A stretch of DNA of 19,054 bases from NCBI GenBank assembly GCA_007131535.1, contig SLQI01000471.1, forward strand, positions 1 through 19,054, in the 5' to 3' direction. A model generated the notes under the pieces. The model did not search any database, had not been told where the DNA came from, and was given only the letters and a program-made list of their open reading frames with translations. This DNA comes from Balneolales bacterium. Lineage in GTDB: Bacteria > Bacteroidota > Rhodothermia > Balneolales > Natronogracilivirgulaceae. A program made the translations under genes and the position numbers. Below are positions 1-6,902 of this stretch, piece after piece (positions within the stretch are counted from its first letter, which is position 1; the number at the start of each line of letters is the position of its first letter).

Positions 1-422
1 AAAATATCCGGCTGTTGGGGGTCTACATCCGGCCGAATGCCAAACGTCTCCCGGTACTGATCAGCAATGGCATCCTTCAGACGCTGAGACAGATAAATGT
101 TGTGATTCATCTGCTCGTGAAAAGTTACACAGTCGATAGCAAACGTCTTTTTCAGCGAAATAAAATCATGCCAGTTGATTGACCTGCCGAATTCGTATAA
201 CTCGTCTTCGTTGGAAATTTTTTGGGTTGAAACCGGTATTAACACGCGAAGAGCGAGTCTCGAATACATCAGCACCCGCATCAATAATTCTTCGTCACCA
301 GGGAATTCAACAGCTCTGTTGAGTTGTACTATATTTTGAGCTCCAATAGATTGCAGTTCCGCTTCCAACGGAGCCTCCAACCCTTTAAACGTTTTGACAA
401 GTATGCGGTCAATTTGCGTCAC
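1..422 (-). CDS. THUMP-domain class I SAM-dependent rRNA methyltransferase, N-terminal fragment (RlmL/YpsC-like)
   Basis: The minus strand is open from a GTG at 422-420 to the window edge, about 140 codons. The product begins VTQIDRILVKTFKGLEAPLE and contains the stretches SINWHDF and KDAIADQYRETFGIRPDVD. These match the N-terminal ferredoxin-like plus THUMP region of bacterial 23S rRNA m2G methyltransferases (RlmL/YpsC family), in which the KDAIxDxFRxxxGxRPxVD block is characteristic. The known family role is SAM-dependent N2-methylation of a guanine in 23S rRNA; the catalytic domain would lie to the left of the window. The frame has no ATG before residue 47, so the GTG start is my inference; it places the LxKTFKGLE strand where family members start. 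No good ribosome binding site is visible. It is transcribed divergently from the redox gene at 962. Confidence 0.8.
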   Translation of the reverse strand, partial: MTQIDRILVKTFKGLEAPLEAELQSIGAQNIVQLNRAVEFPGDEELLMRVLMYSRLALRVLIPVSTQKISNEDELYEFGRSINWHDFISLKKTFAIDCVTFHEQMNHNIYLSQRLKDAIADQYRETFGIRPDVDPQQPDI

Positions 423-961
423 AGTAAATAATTCGATTATAAATTCAGAGAACCAATCGGAAGGTTCAGTTAAGATTTTCCTTGAATTTGACACTGATCC
501 CGTGCTGGCAGAAAAAACCGAATGTTTGCGTTATGCCAGCCACGGCAGCGGACCGATCAAGATAATGAGAAATCAAGTTCCGGACTGTCCAAAATATGCA
601 AGCAAAAATCGTTAAACCGGCATTCTTTTTCCGCTGAAATTCAAGCAGATATTGAAGAATTATATTAAGCACCAGCCCTAATCAGCAGTTTAATGAATAA
701 CGTTCTTTACTGGAATAAAATCTTGAGTTCTGCTACCCGGCAAAATTCCATTTTCAATTTGAAACAAGGCTACCCATTTTTTCAGGCTGCTTTTTAAGTT
801 CTTGGGTTAATTAATGGTAGCAGATTAACGAGATCGGACTTTTTAAATAGATGGGTGCTTACCACTGGATGGAATTTCGGACAGATGGGGTACGGGAAGT
901 TTATCGTTAAGAAACCAGAAGGTATCGTTTTGTTGTTATCCCGAGAAAAGGCGGCTATACT
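423..961. other. Divergent intergenic region, no gene recognised
   Basis: This 539-nt stretch lies between the divergent methyltransferase and redox genes. Short open frames on both strands carry no recognisable family motif and overlap each other, so I call none of them. Promoters for both flanking genes should lie here, but I could not identify a convincing -35/-10 or Bacteroidota-type -33/-7 pair. Confidence 0.5.
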
Positions 962-1489
962 ATGGACTACATCCCTCAAAAAATACTGTCTATACCGATA
1001 TCCGGATTGAACCTCCGTGGTAACACTTTGCGAGCAGAGGTGGGAGAGTCCGAAACGTTGCTGGTGTTTCTGAGGCACCTGGGGTGTTTATTCAGCAGGG
1101 AGTTAGTCTCTGATATCCGGTTTAAACATTATTCGGCAGGAGGGTTTCTACCCACCGTATTCTTCTTTCAGGCGGAAGCCGAAAAAGGCTTGGATTTTTT
1201 CAATACTTACTGGCCGGAGGCACGGGCAATTGCTGATCCGGACCATCAGTTTTACCCGGCCTTCGGAATTCAAAGGGCATCGCTCAATCAGATGGTTGGT
1301 CCGGAACCGCTGGCCTGTGGTGTGAGAGCTACACTCAAGGGCAATTTTGCAGGCAAATCCACCGGTGATGTCCGAACTATGCCCGGCATGTTTCTGGTGC
1401 GGGGCAGCATGGTCTTATGGGAACACAAATTCCGGCACATCGGAGATCACCCCGACCTTGACAGCATTCCGCGAATGATGCCGATCTGA
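962..1489 (+). CDS. SelL-related / AhpC-TSA_2 family thioredoxin-fold protein with CxxS motif
   Basis: The 175-aa product has the stretch LLVFLRHLGCLFSREL, matching the beta-strand, active-site turn and helix of the peroxiredoxin-like AhpC/TSA_2 (SelL-related) family, usually written FLRHFGCxFCRE. Members are small cytosolic thioredoxin-fold redox proteins of poorly defined substrate. The first active-site Cys is kept (about residue 42) but the second is Ser, giving CLFS. A C-x-x-S site favours a monothiol or glutaredoxin-like reaction, or use of a resolving thiol elsewhere; another Cys lies at about residue 119. The ATG at 962 is preceded by an AAAGGCGG stretch that can serve as a ribosome binding site. 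The gene ends 2 nt before the next start, so the two are probably co-transcribed. Family assignment rests on the motif only. Confidence 0.7.
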   Translation: MDYIPQKILSIPISGLNLRGNTLRAEVGESETLLVFLRHLGCLFSRELVSDIRFKHYSAGGFLPTVFFFQAEAEKGLDFFNTYWPEARAIADPDHQFYPAFGIQRASLNQMVGPEPLACGVRATLKGNFAGKSTGDVRTMPGMFLVRGSMVLWEHKFRHIGDHPDLDSIPRMMPI

Positions 1490-1491
1490 TT

Positions 1492-2286
1492 ATGAAGAAA
1501 AAAATCTCCATAGCGGTGATACCCGATATCGGAGGAGGAGCATGGCGGTACGAAAGGTGCAAACCATGGTTCACAAAACATGTTCTGTTTCAGGTTATCC
1601 AGATACCGGGCTTTGGCGGCCAGTCCGCGGATCCGGAACTGGACTCCATGGAATCATACGCCGATTATATTTGCAGCAAAATCAAGGAACTGCCGGCGCC
1701 CCGATATATTTTTGCCACCGGCACCGGTGCCAGTATGGCATTGCAACTGATCCAGAACGAAGACCGGCGCCCACACGGGCTGATTTTACATGCCCCCGTA
1801 TGGAACCGGCCTCATCCACAGCCGTTTCCTAAGCTGATTCAATATAAATGGCTGCGCCCGTTTCTGCTAAGAGCAATGGTCTCCAATACTTTTCGAAACC
1901 GGATGAGGAAGGAACTGTTCCGCCAGCCGGTCCCGGATTTTTTTGCCGATCATTTTTTTGAAGAGTATGCCCGTTGCGAGGTATTCGGACAGTTATTCAG
2001 ATTAATTACCCCCGAATGGTTTCAGACGCTGAAGCCCGTATCTGTTCGTTCGTTGATTTTATGGGGCGGGAATGAAGTTAGACCTCCTCAACAACACATC
2101 AATTCCTGCCGGCAAATCCTGCCCGATACCGAAGTAAAATTCATCAAGGAATGGGATTACTACCCGATGATAGAACAACCCCGATCGTTTGCCAATGCTC
2201 TGCTCAATACCACCATGGAAATGCAGGGGAAAAAGAAACAGCCGGCAGCTGCGAGAAAGAAAAACACCACCCGTGCGGGATGGTAA
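1492..2286 (+). CDS. Alpha/beta-hydrolase-fold protein, probable pseudoenzyme
   Basis: This 264-aa protein has the order of elements of an alpha/beta hydrolase: an N-terminal strand and oxyanion-type turn (IAVIPDIGGGAWRY), a second strand with IQIPGFGGQSADP, a nucleophile elbow, a cap region rich in aromatic residues (about 105-180), a late strand LILWGGNEVRPP and a C-terminal DYYPMIEQP loop. The catalytic residues look lost. The GxSxG elbow reads GTGAS (residues 77-81), with Gly79 at the Ser position. The GHxPxxExP histidine is Tyr223. The acid may survive as Glu195. I infer a non-catalytic binding or scaffold role, perhaps with the preceding redox protein (2-nt gap). The C-terminal 20 residues are Lys/Arg-rich (GKKKQPAAARKK), a tail that could bind nucleic acid or acidic partners. 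The fold is fairly sure; the function is unknown. Confidence 0.7.
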   Translation: MKKKISIAVIPDIGGGAWRYERCKPWFTKHVLFQVIQIPGFGGQSADPELDSMESYADYICSKIKELPAPRYIFATGTGASMALQLIQNEDRRPHGLILHAPVWNRPHPQPFPKLIQYKWLRPFLLRAMVSNTFRNRMRKELFRQPVPDFFADHFFEEYARCEVFGQLFRLITPEWFQTLKPVSVRSLILWGGNEVRPPQQHINSCRQILPDTEVKFIKEWDYYPMIEQPRSFANALLNTTMEMQGKKKQPAAARKKNTTRAGW

Positions 2287-2500
2287 ACCGGCTGTTAATC
2301 AGTGCTCATTGGAGGGTATGGTTTTAAACGTGGATTTGCGCGGTTTGTACACGGATGTTTGGGAGATGTTATTAGCTGATTTAAGAGACAAAACGGCTGG
2401 AGCGCAGCGAAGGAGTTTTTAAAGATGATTCTCTTTTTAGTCTGAGTTCGATTCTAAATTTTTTATCGACCAGAAAGTGGCTTTGGGTAAATGCGATGTC

Positions 2501-2530
2501 GGTTGCTGGTTGCTGGTTGCTTGTTGCTGG
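2501..2530. repeat. 7-bp tandem repeat, four copies
   Basis: The unit GGTTGCT occurs at 2501, 2508 and 2515, followed by the variant TGTTGCT at 2522 and a partial fifth unit GG. It is an ordinary short tandem repeat in non-coding DNA and may vary in copy number through slippage. I see no gene near enough for an obvious phase-variation role. Confidence 0.85.
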
Positions 2531-2656
2531 TAAGAAAAATAAACCAAGCTACAGTTAAGTACCGGTTTAATGCAAAATAGGTATCGCAACGCTGTATGTT
2601 AGCCGATTCAGGGATTGACAACCTAATACTGTTGTCAGTATATCAGCTTAGCACCC

Positions 2657-2891
2657 ATCCATTTCCGTTGACTTCAGTCAACGGTTAAGCGCCTCCCCCT
2701 TCATATTAACGCGGGGCTTTAGCCCCGCATCTTCCCGCTGTTGCACCTCAATTTCAGTCATCCCTCTTTTCAAACCGAGGTATCCCTACATGGAAGGATT
2801 TTCAATAAATGTCTACCTTCCATTTCGGGTCTAAAGCCCCGTAACTTTGCGGGAGCCGTACAACCGTCGGCTGAAGCCGACGGAAATGGAT
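2657..2891. repeat. REP/BIME-like composite inverted-repeat element with four hairpins
   Basis: Two 28-bp arms at 2657-2684 and 2864-2891 are inverted copies of each other (24 of 28 positions match), and each arm contains a perfect 8-bp hairpin: CCGTTGAC-TTCA-GTCAACGG on the left and CCGTCGGC-TGAA-GCCGACGG on the right. All four differences between the arms form compensatory base pairs. Between them lie GCGGGGC-TTTA-GCCCCGC (2711-2728) and an imperfect counterpart CGGGTC-TAAA-GCCCCG (2826-2841), also in inverted order, and a TGGAAGG/CCTTCCA pair. Such symmetrical arrays of GC-rich palindromes resemble REP/BIME elements, which elsewhere are mobilised by REP-associated tyrosine transposases. 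No transposase gene is present in the window, so mobility is inferred. Confidence 0.75.
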
Positions 2892-3208
2892 ATTCAATAG
2901 CTACCCTACAAAAATTGTACATCCCGTAATAAGTCGTGGCACAAAGCATTATAGGATAATCACAAATTTTTAGACGGACAGTAGCGCGAGCAAATATTAA
3001 TCGAACTGAGGTTTTAGGCAAGATCGCCCTATAAACTTTTATTTCAGGTGTTAACAAATAATTTGTCGGTCTTGAGCATTTTATTATTTTAACTAACGAT
3101 TATTGTAATAACACGGTGCCGGCATCTATGCCGCGCCGGTTCATCTTTTGATGCAGGGGTAAAGCAGGATAGCTCAACTAATAAGAACATAAATCATAAC
3201 CCTGCAAC

Positions 3209-3694
3209 ATGAGAGCAGATTTCGAAGTAACATTAGAAGACCTCAGGCAAGAGGTGGTGCAAGAGTATGGCGTGAATCCGAAAAAAAAGACCCTACCGCC
3301 GGATGTGAAGCGGTGGGTAGAGTTGATCCATGAGCATTTGACCTCGGAGGAGTTGACCATTGGTTGGCTGATGGAACAAACTCATTTCAATGAAAAAACT
3401 GCCCGCCGATTTAGGTTTATATCCGGAAGCTACCCAAAAAGTTACATTACAAGGCTTAGGGTAGTGCTTGCTTGTAAACTATTGGATTGCGAAGCATACG
3501 ATATAACCTCGGCAGCTTTGGCAACGGGCTTTAGTGATCGGAGCACCCTGTCCAAAGCATATAAAAAGCACTTCGGTATGAATCTGAGTGAATCTTTAAA
3601 AAAGAAACAAAAAAAGGGGGAGGATAAAAATTCACATGATTTTTCACAGAATAATTCACGCATAGACATATTTATTACATTTACTTGGCGGTAG
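3209..3694 (+). CDS. AraC-type helix-turn-helix transcriptional regulator
   Basis: The 161-aa product carries two HTH motifs of the AraC/XylS DNA-binding domain: roughly residues 36-75 (VKRWVELIHEHL...TIGWLMEQTHFNEKTARRFRF) and 85-130 (SYITRLRVVLACKLL...ITSAALATGFSDRSTLSKAYKKHFG). The GFSDxSTLSKAYKKHFG block is the hallmark second HTH and terminal helix. Only about 35 residues precede the domain, so there is no sensing domain, unlike typical AraC proteins of about 280 aa. The last 30 residues (lysine-rich, then SHDFSQNN) overlap the TTCAC repeat element, so the tail may be encoded by regulatory DNA rather than conserved protein. It sits 39 nt upstream of the VKOR fusion in the same direction and is the natural candidate regulator of the peptide locus; that role is inferred from position. 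No clear ribosome binding site precedes the ATG. Confidence 0.75.
   Translation: MRADFEVTLEDLRQEVVQEYGVNPKKKTLPPDVKRWVELIHEHLTSEELTIGWLMEQTHFNEKTARRFRFISGSYPKSYITRLRVVLACKLLDCEAYDITSAALATGFSDRSTLSKAYKKHFGMNLSESLKKKQKKGEDKNSHDFSQNNSRIDIFITFTWR
3628..3665 (+). promoter_or_regulatory. Triple TTCAC direct-repeat element, copy 1 (upstream of VKOR fusion gene)
   Basis: A 38-bp sequence is repeated at 12132-12169 with two mismatches. It contains TTCAC at 3631, 3643 and 3655, that is three direct repeats with an exact 12-bp period. This copy lies inside the 3' end of the regulator gene, about 70 nt before the VKOR fusion start; the other lies upstream of precursor C. Conservation only at the heads of two transcription units suggests a shared operator or promoter element. 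Regular direct repeats suit a protein bound side by side on successive helical turns. The cognate regulator is unproven; the adjacent AraC-type protein is the first candidate. Confidence 0.6.
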
Positions 3695-3733
3695 TGAGAT
3701 GATTAGTATTTCAACCGATACATAAGTGTTAAC

Positions 3734-5368
3734 ATGGAAACCACTGTAATATCTTATTTGTCTTACCTGGGCATACCAATTTCAAAAGGGTATGTCAGCA
3801 GGCTCATACAATCTCATCCGGATTATCCGTCTTTGATGAGTGTTTCTGATGTACTCCAACGACTTGGCGTACCCCATCAGGCTGTCAGGATGCGTGGTAG
3901 TAAAGTCAAGGATCTCGCTCCCCCTTTTTTGTTAAAATCCGAGAGTGATGCGACAGAATTTCAATTCATCAAAACACAAAAAGATCTGCCCGGTTTGAAT
4001 AAACTTTCCGAGGAGATACTTGCCATTGTACTACAAGTGGAACCGATAAAAGAACTAACGGACACCTATAACAATAATGCCCGAAGGAAGGATTATATAT
4101 GGCAATGGTCGGCCGGTATTCTCGGAATAACCACTATTTGCATACTTGGACTGCTATCGGCACCACTTTGGTCTGACTGGCTGTATGCCGGGATAACGGT
4201 AACGGCGCTCGTCGGACTGATGCTGGGGTATGTTCTATTCATTTATGATCTTGGTATTAAAAATGAATCCATAAAAGCTTTTTGTGATGCCGGCAAAAGA
4301 ACGAGCTGTGATTTGGTTTTGCATTCAGACAAAGCCCGGCTTTTCGGTGGTGTAAAGCTTTCCGATGCGGTATTTGCCTACTTTATTTTTCAAACCTTAA
4401 GTATATTTTTTTTGCTGACCGTGCCCGGCTATGGTCCAACGGTTCTGCCCATCCTTGCAACTCTGAGCCTGCTGGTCTTGCCCATGGGCGGGTATCTGAT
4501 TTATGTGCAATTCGCTGAAGTCAAAAGCTGGTGCAAGCTTTGTTTACTGGTAGATGGTTTACTTGTTGTGCAGGCAGGTCTGTTTTTCGTGGTTTTATAT
4601 AGGGAACCGCCGATAGTAGACAGTGATTTACAGGTGATTCCCGCTTTATTGCTATTGTTCATTATGACCGGAGTGGGTTCAGTAGTAATGTTACTTAAAA
4701 CGGAGCTGGAAAAGTATGATAAAATTAAAACGCAAGCCACTTTATCCGGCCGCATAAAAAATAATCCCGAAGTTTTTACGCATTTACTTGGTCGTGAAAA
4801 GAAGGTTAATACCACATTTTTCGATCATGAGATGTTGATTGGTGAAGCCGAAGCCCCCCTCAACATTGTGATGGCAAGCAATTTGAATTGCGGGCCGTGT
4901 AAAGAAGGCTTTGAAAAGGCTATGAAGATAATTAATACCTATCCCGGGGACATCAACCTTTGTATTCGTTTCTTCCATACCGATAAAGAAGAGGACGGAG
5001 AAACCCCTGCCACAAGCACATATTTGCTGGCATACTGGTTGGAAAACATCTGTGGTAATGATGAAGAGTCTCGGCGTACAGCTGAGATGCTGCAAGATTG
5101 GTTTAGCATTAAAAATATGGACACATTTACCCAAAAGTATTCAATGAAACGAAACGGCCAGGTTGGGGCGGCGAAGTCACTTGGAAATCAACATCAAGCT
5201 TGGATGGAGCAGGCGAAAGTCAGTCGCACTCCGTCTTTTTTTATCAATGGATATTCTTTGCCTGATCTATACACCATTGATGATTTAATAGTGATTATTC
5301 CGGGGTTAATTGAGGAACTTCCGGAAAACCTACAGTCTGAACAAAAACCTGTTTCGGTGAATACCTAA
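3734..5368 (+). CDS. Membrane fusion: C39-like domain, vitamin K epoxide reductase, thioredoxin/DsbA-like domain
   Basis: This 544-aa protein has three parts. Residues 1-105 resemble the C39-peptidase-like domain often found in front of VKOR in Bacteroidota (SHPDYPSLMSVSDVLQRLG) but contain no Cys, so it is not a protease. Residues 125-321 hold about six hydrophobic segments and the VKOR signature: a loop pair Cys184/Cys192 (CDAGKRTSCDLVLHSDKA) and the redox CxxC at 267-270 (WCKLC). Residues 372-530 form a thioredoxin/DsbA-like domain with CGPC at 386-389 and the cis-proline loop RTPSFFINGY (Pro500). VKOR-thioredoxin fusions are known to make disulfides, passing electrons from the thioredoxin site to VKOR and quinone. 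Lying directly ahead of a Cys-rich precursor and in one run with the exporter, it most likely oxidises the exported peptides. Precursor A follows after a 99-nt leader. Confidence 0.88.
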   Translation: METTVISYLSYLGIPISKGYVSRLIQSHPDYPSLMSVSDVLQRLGVPHQAVRMRGSKVKDLAPPFLLKSESDATEFQFIKTQKDLPGLNKLSEEILAIVLQVEPIKELTDTYNNNARRKDYIWQWSAGILGITTICILGLLSAPLWSDWLYAGITVTALVGLMLGYVLFIYDLGIKNESIKAFCDAGKRTSCDLVLHSDKARLFGGVKLSDAVFAYFIFQTLSIFFLLTVPGYGPTVLPILATLSLLVLPMGGYLIYVQFAEVKSWCKLCLLVDGLLVVQAGLFFVVLYREPPIVDSDLQVIPALLLLFIMTGVGSVVMLLKTELEKYDKIKTQATLSGRIKNNPEVFTHLLGREKKVNTTFFDHEMLIGEAEAPLNIVMASNLNCGPCKEGFEKAMKIINTYPGDINLCIRFFHTDKEEDGETPATSTYLLAYWLENICGNDEESRRTAEMLQDWFSIKNMDTFTQKYSMKRNGQVGAAKSLGNQHQAWMEQAKVSRTPSFFINGYSLPDLYTIDDLIVIIPGLIEELPENLQSEQKPVSVNT

Positions 5369-5383
5369 CAACGGAAGGTATAA

Positions 5384-5467
5384 AGGGTTAAACAGCCTGC
5401 CCTTACCCCGGTTATTTATTGGGGTGAAACAGGTGAAATCGATAAGAAAACCAATGAGGTAAAGCTT
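5384..5467 (+). promoter_or_regulatory. Conserved 5' leader of precursor A, with hairpin (copy 1)
   Basis: The stretch from AGGGTTAAA to the precursor A start is matched by 12197-12278 in front of precursor C, with long identical blocks (CCCTTACCCCGGTT, GGGGTGAAACAGGT, AGAAAACCAA) and one 2-nt gap. TTACCCC (5403-5409) can pair with GGGGTGA (5421-5427), giving a 7-bp stem including one G-U pair around an 11-nt loop. An alternative AAGGG/CCCTT pairing (5383-5387 with 5400-5404) overlaps it. The leader begins 15 nt after the VKOR stop codon and ends with a GAGGT ribosome binding site 7 nt before the ATG. A cis-regulatory RNA, or simply a duplicated promoter/UTR, are both possible. Confidence 0.55.
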
Positions 5468-5587
5468 ATGAGAAACCTTATAATAAACACCATGGAATAT
5501 GGAGACCCTCTTAGCCGAAGTGAAATGAGGGAGATTATGGCCGGAAAACAAACTACAACCAGTGGTAGTTGTGGTAAGTGCTGCTAA
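5468..5587 (+). CDS. Cys-rich secreted peptide precursor A, as read to the first stop (39 aa)
   Basis: The ATG at 5468 follows a GAGGT ribosome binding site and the conserved leader. The first 26 residues, ending GDPLSRSEMREIMAG, are a double-glycine-type leader: L at -12, S -11, E -8, M -7, I -4 and A-G at -2/-1 relative to the expected cut. This matches the leaders of precursors B and C and is the known recognition pattern of C39 peptidase ABC exporters, with Ala for Gly at -2. The core as read is only KQTTTSGSCGKCC, with three Cys, an odd number. The same frame continues beyond the TAA for 40 more codons, so this short product may not be the intended one. It is likely processed by the transporter at 8467 and oxidised by the VKOR fusion just upstream. 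Confidence 0.7.
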   Translation: MRNLIINTMEYGDPLSRSEMREIMAGKQTTTSGSCGKCC

Positions 5588-5710
5588 GATCATAATTCGT
5601 CAAACTGCAGTGCTTGTGTCAGTTATTGTTCGGGGGATGATTGTAACTGTGATGATGGCTCTCATGGTGTATCATGTGATTGTAATGATGATAATCCAAT
5701 AGAGGGTTAA
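5588..5710 (+). pseudogene. In-frame Cys-rich continuation of precursor A beyond an internal TAA
   Basis: Reading on in the frame of precursor A after the TAA at 5585-5587 gives 40 sense codons, DHNSSNCSACVSYC then SGDDCNCDDGSH then GVSCDCNDDNPIEG, and a stop at 5708-5710. The stretch has seven Cys, the same composition as a Cys-rich core, and ends 10 nt before a 13-bp hairpin. With it, precursor A would be about 80 codons with ten Cys, an even number like B (four) and C (eight). I read it as the original C-terminal core of precursor A. The options are a nonsense mutation from a sense codon such as CAA, GAA or AAA, stop-codon readthrough, or a sequencing error. No separate start codon or ribosome binding site makes it an independent gene. 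Confidence 0.65.
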
Positions 5711-5720
5711 TAAAAACAGT

Positions 5721-5757
5721 AAATTAGATGGCGTTTATTAATAGCGCCATCTAATTT
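5721..5757 (+). terminator. 13-bp perfect hairpin downstream of precursor A
   Basis: AAATTAGATGGCG (5721-5733) pairs perfectly with CGCCATCTAATTT (5745-5757) around an 11-nt loop. The stem ends in TTT but no long U-run follows, so it may be a leaky terminator or an mRNA 3'-end stabiliser rather than a strong stop. The propeller gene starts 23 nt later. Such a hairpin between a precursor and downstream genes would raise the dose of precursor relative to the larger proteins. Confidence 0.6.
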
Positions 5758-5780
5758 CTCCATACTAATTCAGAAAATTT

Positions 5781-6899
5781 ATGCTTTTCTATCATAAACT
5801 TCTCGTCTGTATTATTCTGCTAATGTATTTGTTTAATTTTGATATTGATAATGCATCAAAGGTAACTACACTTTCAGATTTTCAAACTCTAAGCACTTAC
5901 GAGGATTCAAAATTAGCCCAACCTCAAATGATCAAGGTTGTTGATTCAACGTCATACCTGGTATATGACTCGGGGTATAACCAGGTCAAGCAACTTAATC
6001 TTGATGGGGAAATTATTCAGGAGTATGGCCGCGAGGGCGAAGGTCCGGGAGAATATAGCAGTGTGCTGAATTTATTTATAACGGATGACCAAATCTATGT
6101 GCTCGATCAGGTACAGGGAAAAATTCTGAAATATGATCATCAAGGTGAATTCCTGTCTTCTTTTAATTATGATCCAACAAACGTAACATCTCCTCCCCCG
6201 CCGCCACCAGCTCCAAGTGAAGAACTGGCCTCTAAACTTGATCGCAATCGCAATAATATCAATAACCAGCCCTATGTTGGTCAATCAGGCAATGTATTGC
6301 TGCCTTCAGATCACGAGGAATATCTTTTTGAACTAAAGGACTGGGAAGGTGAATTTCAGGCTCATATGGGTGGGCAACGACAGGATATCCAGGCAGATAT
6401 GGATGAATTTCGTTCAGATATCACCAATTCTGATCTACTTGATCTTTTTTCCGGTAACAGTTTTCCGGTGCAGGACCGAAATGATCCCCAAGCGTACTTC
6501 CTGATATACAGCTCATTTCCGGTCATTGCAAGATATCAGGCTGACGGTCAGCAGGAATGGGAGGTCGTACCCGATATTACTGAGGAGTTGAAAGAACTCG
6601 AAGAGCAATACTTCGAGTCAGCCCGTCAGTTGCTGGAGGTCGCTGATGGAGTAGTAATACATCGTAAATATACCACAGGTGCATCCAATACCGAAGGCGA
6701 ACTTTTTCTTGCCACATTTACAAATGCTCACCACCCCATGTGGATTCACCGGTTTTCTAATTCCGGCGAACTACAACAACAGTACAAAATCGAAAGTGAC
6801 GTAGATTTAATTCCACATTTTGATATAGATCCCAAAGGCGAGTACGCTTATGTGATAACCGAAGAGGCTGAGATTCGCCGATACAATATCGATAATTAA
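5781..6899 (+). CDS. 6-bladed beta-propeller protein, N-terminal membrane anchor or signal (propeller 1)
   Basis: The 372-aa product starts with a hydrophobic stretch (residues 1-20, LLVCIILLMYLFNF) without a lipobox, so it is a signal peptide or uncleaved anchor. It then has repeated propeller strands with the family signature EYGREGEGPGEY near residue 80, as in 6-bladed beta-propeller proteins of Bacteroidota. Blade-like units include YLVYDSGYNQVKQLNLDG, IYVLDQVQGKILKYDHQG and YAYVITEEAEIRRYNID at the end. A proline run (PPPPPPPAPSEE, about residues 138-149) begins an acidic insertion between blades. The family is known from sequence and often occurs near small peptide genes, but its function is not established. 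Here it follows precursor A, and the next propeller starts 3 nt after its stop codon. It probably faces the periplasm. Confidence 0.75.
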   Translation: MLFYHKLLVCIILLMYLFNFDIDNASKVTTLSDFQTLSTYEDSKLAQPQMIKVVDSTSYLVYDSGYNQVKQLNLDGEIIQEYGREGEGPGEYSSVLNLFITDDQIYVLDQVQGKILKYDHQGEFLSSFNYDPTNVTSPPPPPPAPSEELASKLDRNRNNINNQPYVGQSGNVLLPSDHEEYLFELKDWEGEFQAHMGGQRQDIQADMDEFRSDITNSDLLDLFSGNSFPVQDRNDPQAYFLIYSSFPVIARYQADGQQEWEVVPDITEELKELEEQYFESARQLLEVADGVVIHRKYTTGASNTEGELFLATFTNAHHPMWIHRFSNSGELQQQYKIESDVDLIPHFDIDPKGEYAYVITEEAEIRRYNIDN

Positions 6900-6902
6900 T
6901 TT

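Larger units (their letters stand above)
2287..3208. other. Gene-free intergenic region with repeats
   Basis: These 922 nt lie between the alpha/beta-hydrolase gene and the AraC-type regulator. I see a 7-bp tandem repeat (2501-2530), a composite palindromic element (2657-2891) and an imperfect palindrome CGGCATCTATGCCG near 3119-3132. The short open frames overlap the palindromes and show no protein motifs. The promoter of the regulator should lie in the AT-rich stretch around 3060-3110, but I cannot place it exactly. Confidence 0.6.

Noticed and set aside
394..672. Overlapping open frames on both strands (394-615 plus, 466-672 minus)
   Set aside because: They overlap the methyltransferase start or each other, have no family motif and no ribosome binding site; treated as chance.
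2501..2530. Tandem GGTTGCT repeat as a CRISPR or phase-variation array
   Set aside because: There are only four 7-bp units without spacers and it is not inside or next to a promoter I can identify.
2189..3057. Open frames in the intergenic region (for example 2741-2929 plus and 2770-3057 minus)
   Set aside because: They read through the GC-rich palindromes; the translated stretches are explained by the repeat, not by a protein family.
3628..3665. The TTCAC element as merely the coding sequence of the regulator tail
   Set aside because: The second copy at 12132-12169 is non-coding yet 36 of 38 positions match, so protein constraint cannot explain it.
5384..5467. The conserved leader as coding sequence extending precursors A and C upstream
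   Set aside because: In the precursor C copy the frame meets TAA at 12246-12248, and there is no alternative start downstream of it except the assigned ATG; the conservation is better explained as untranslated.
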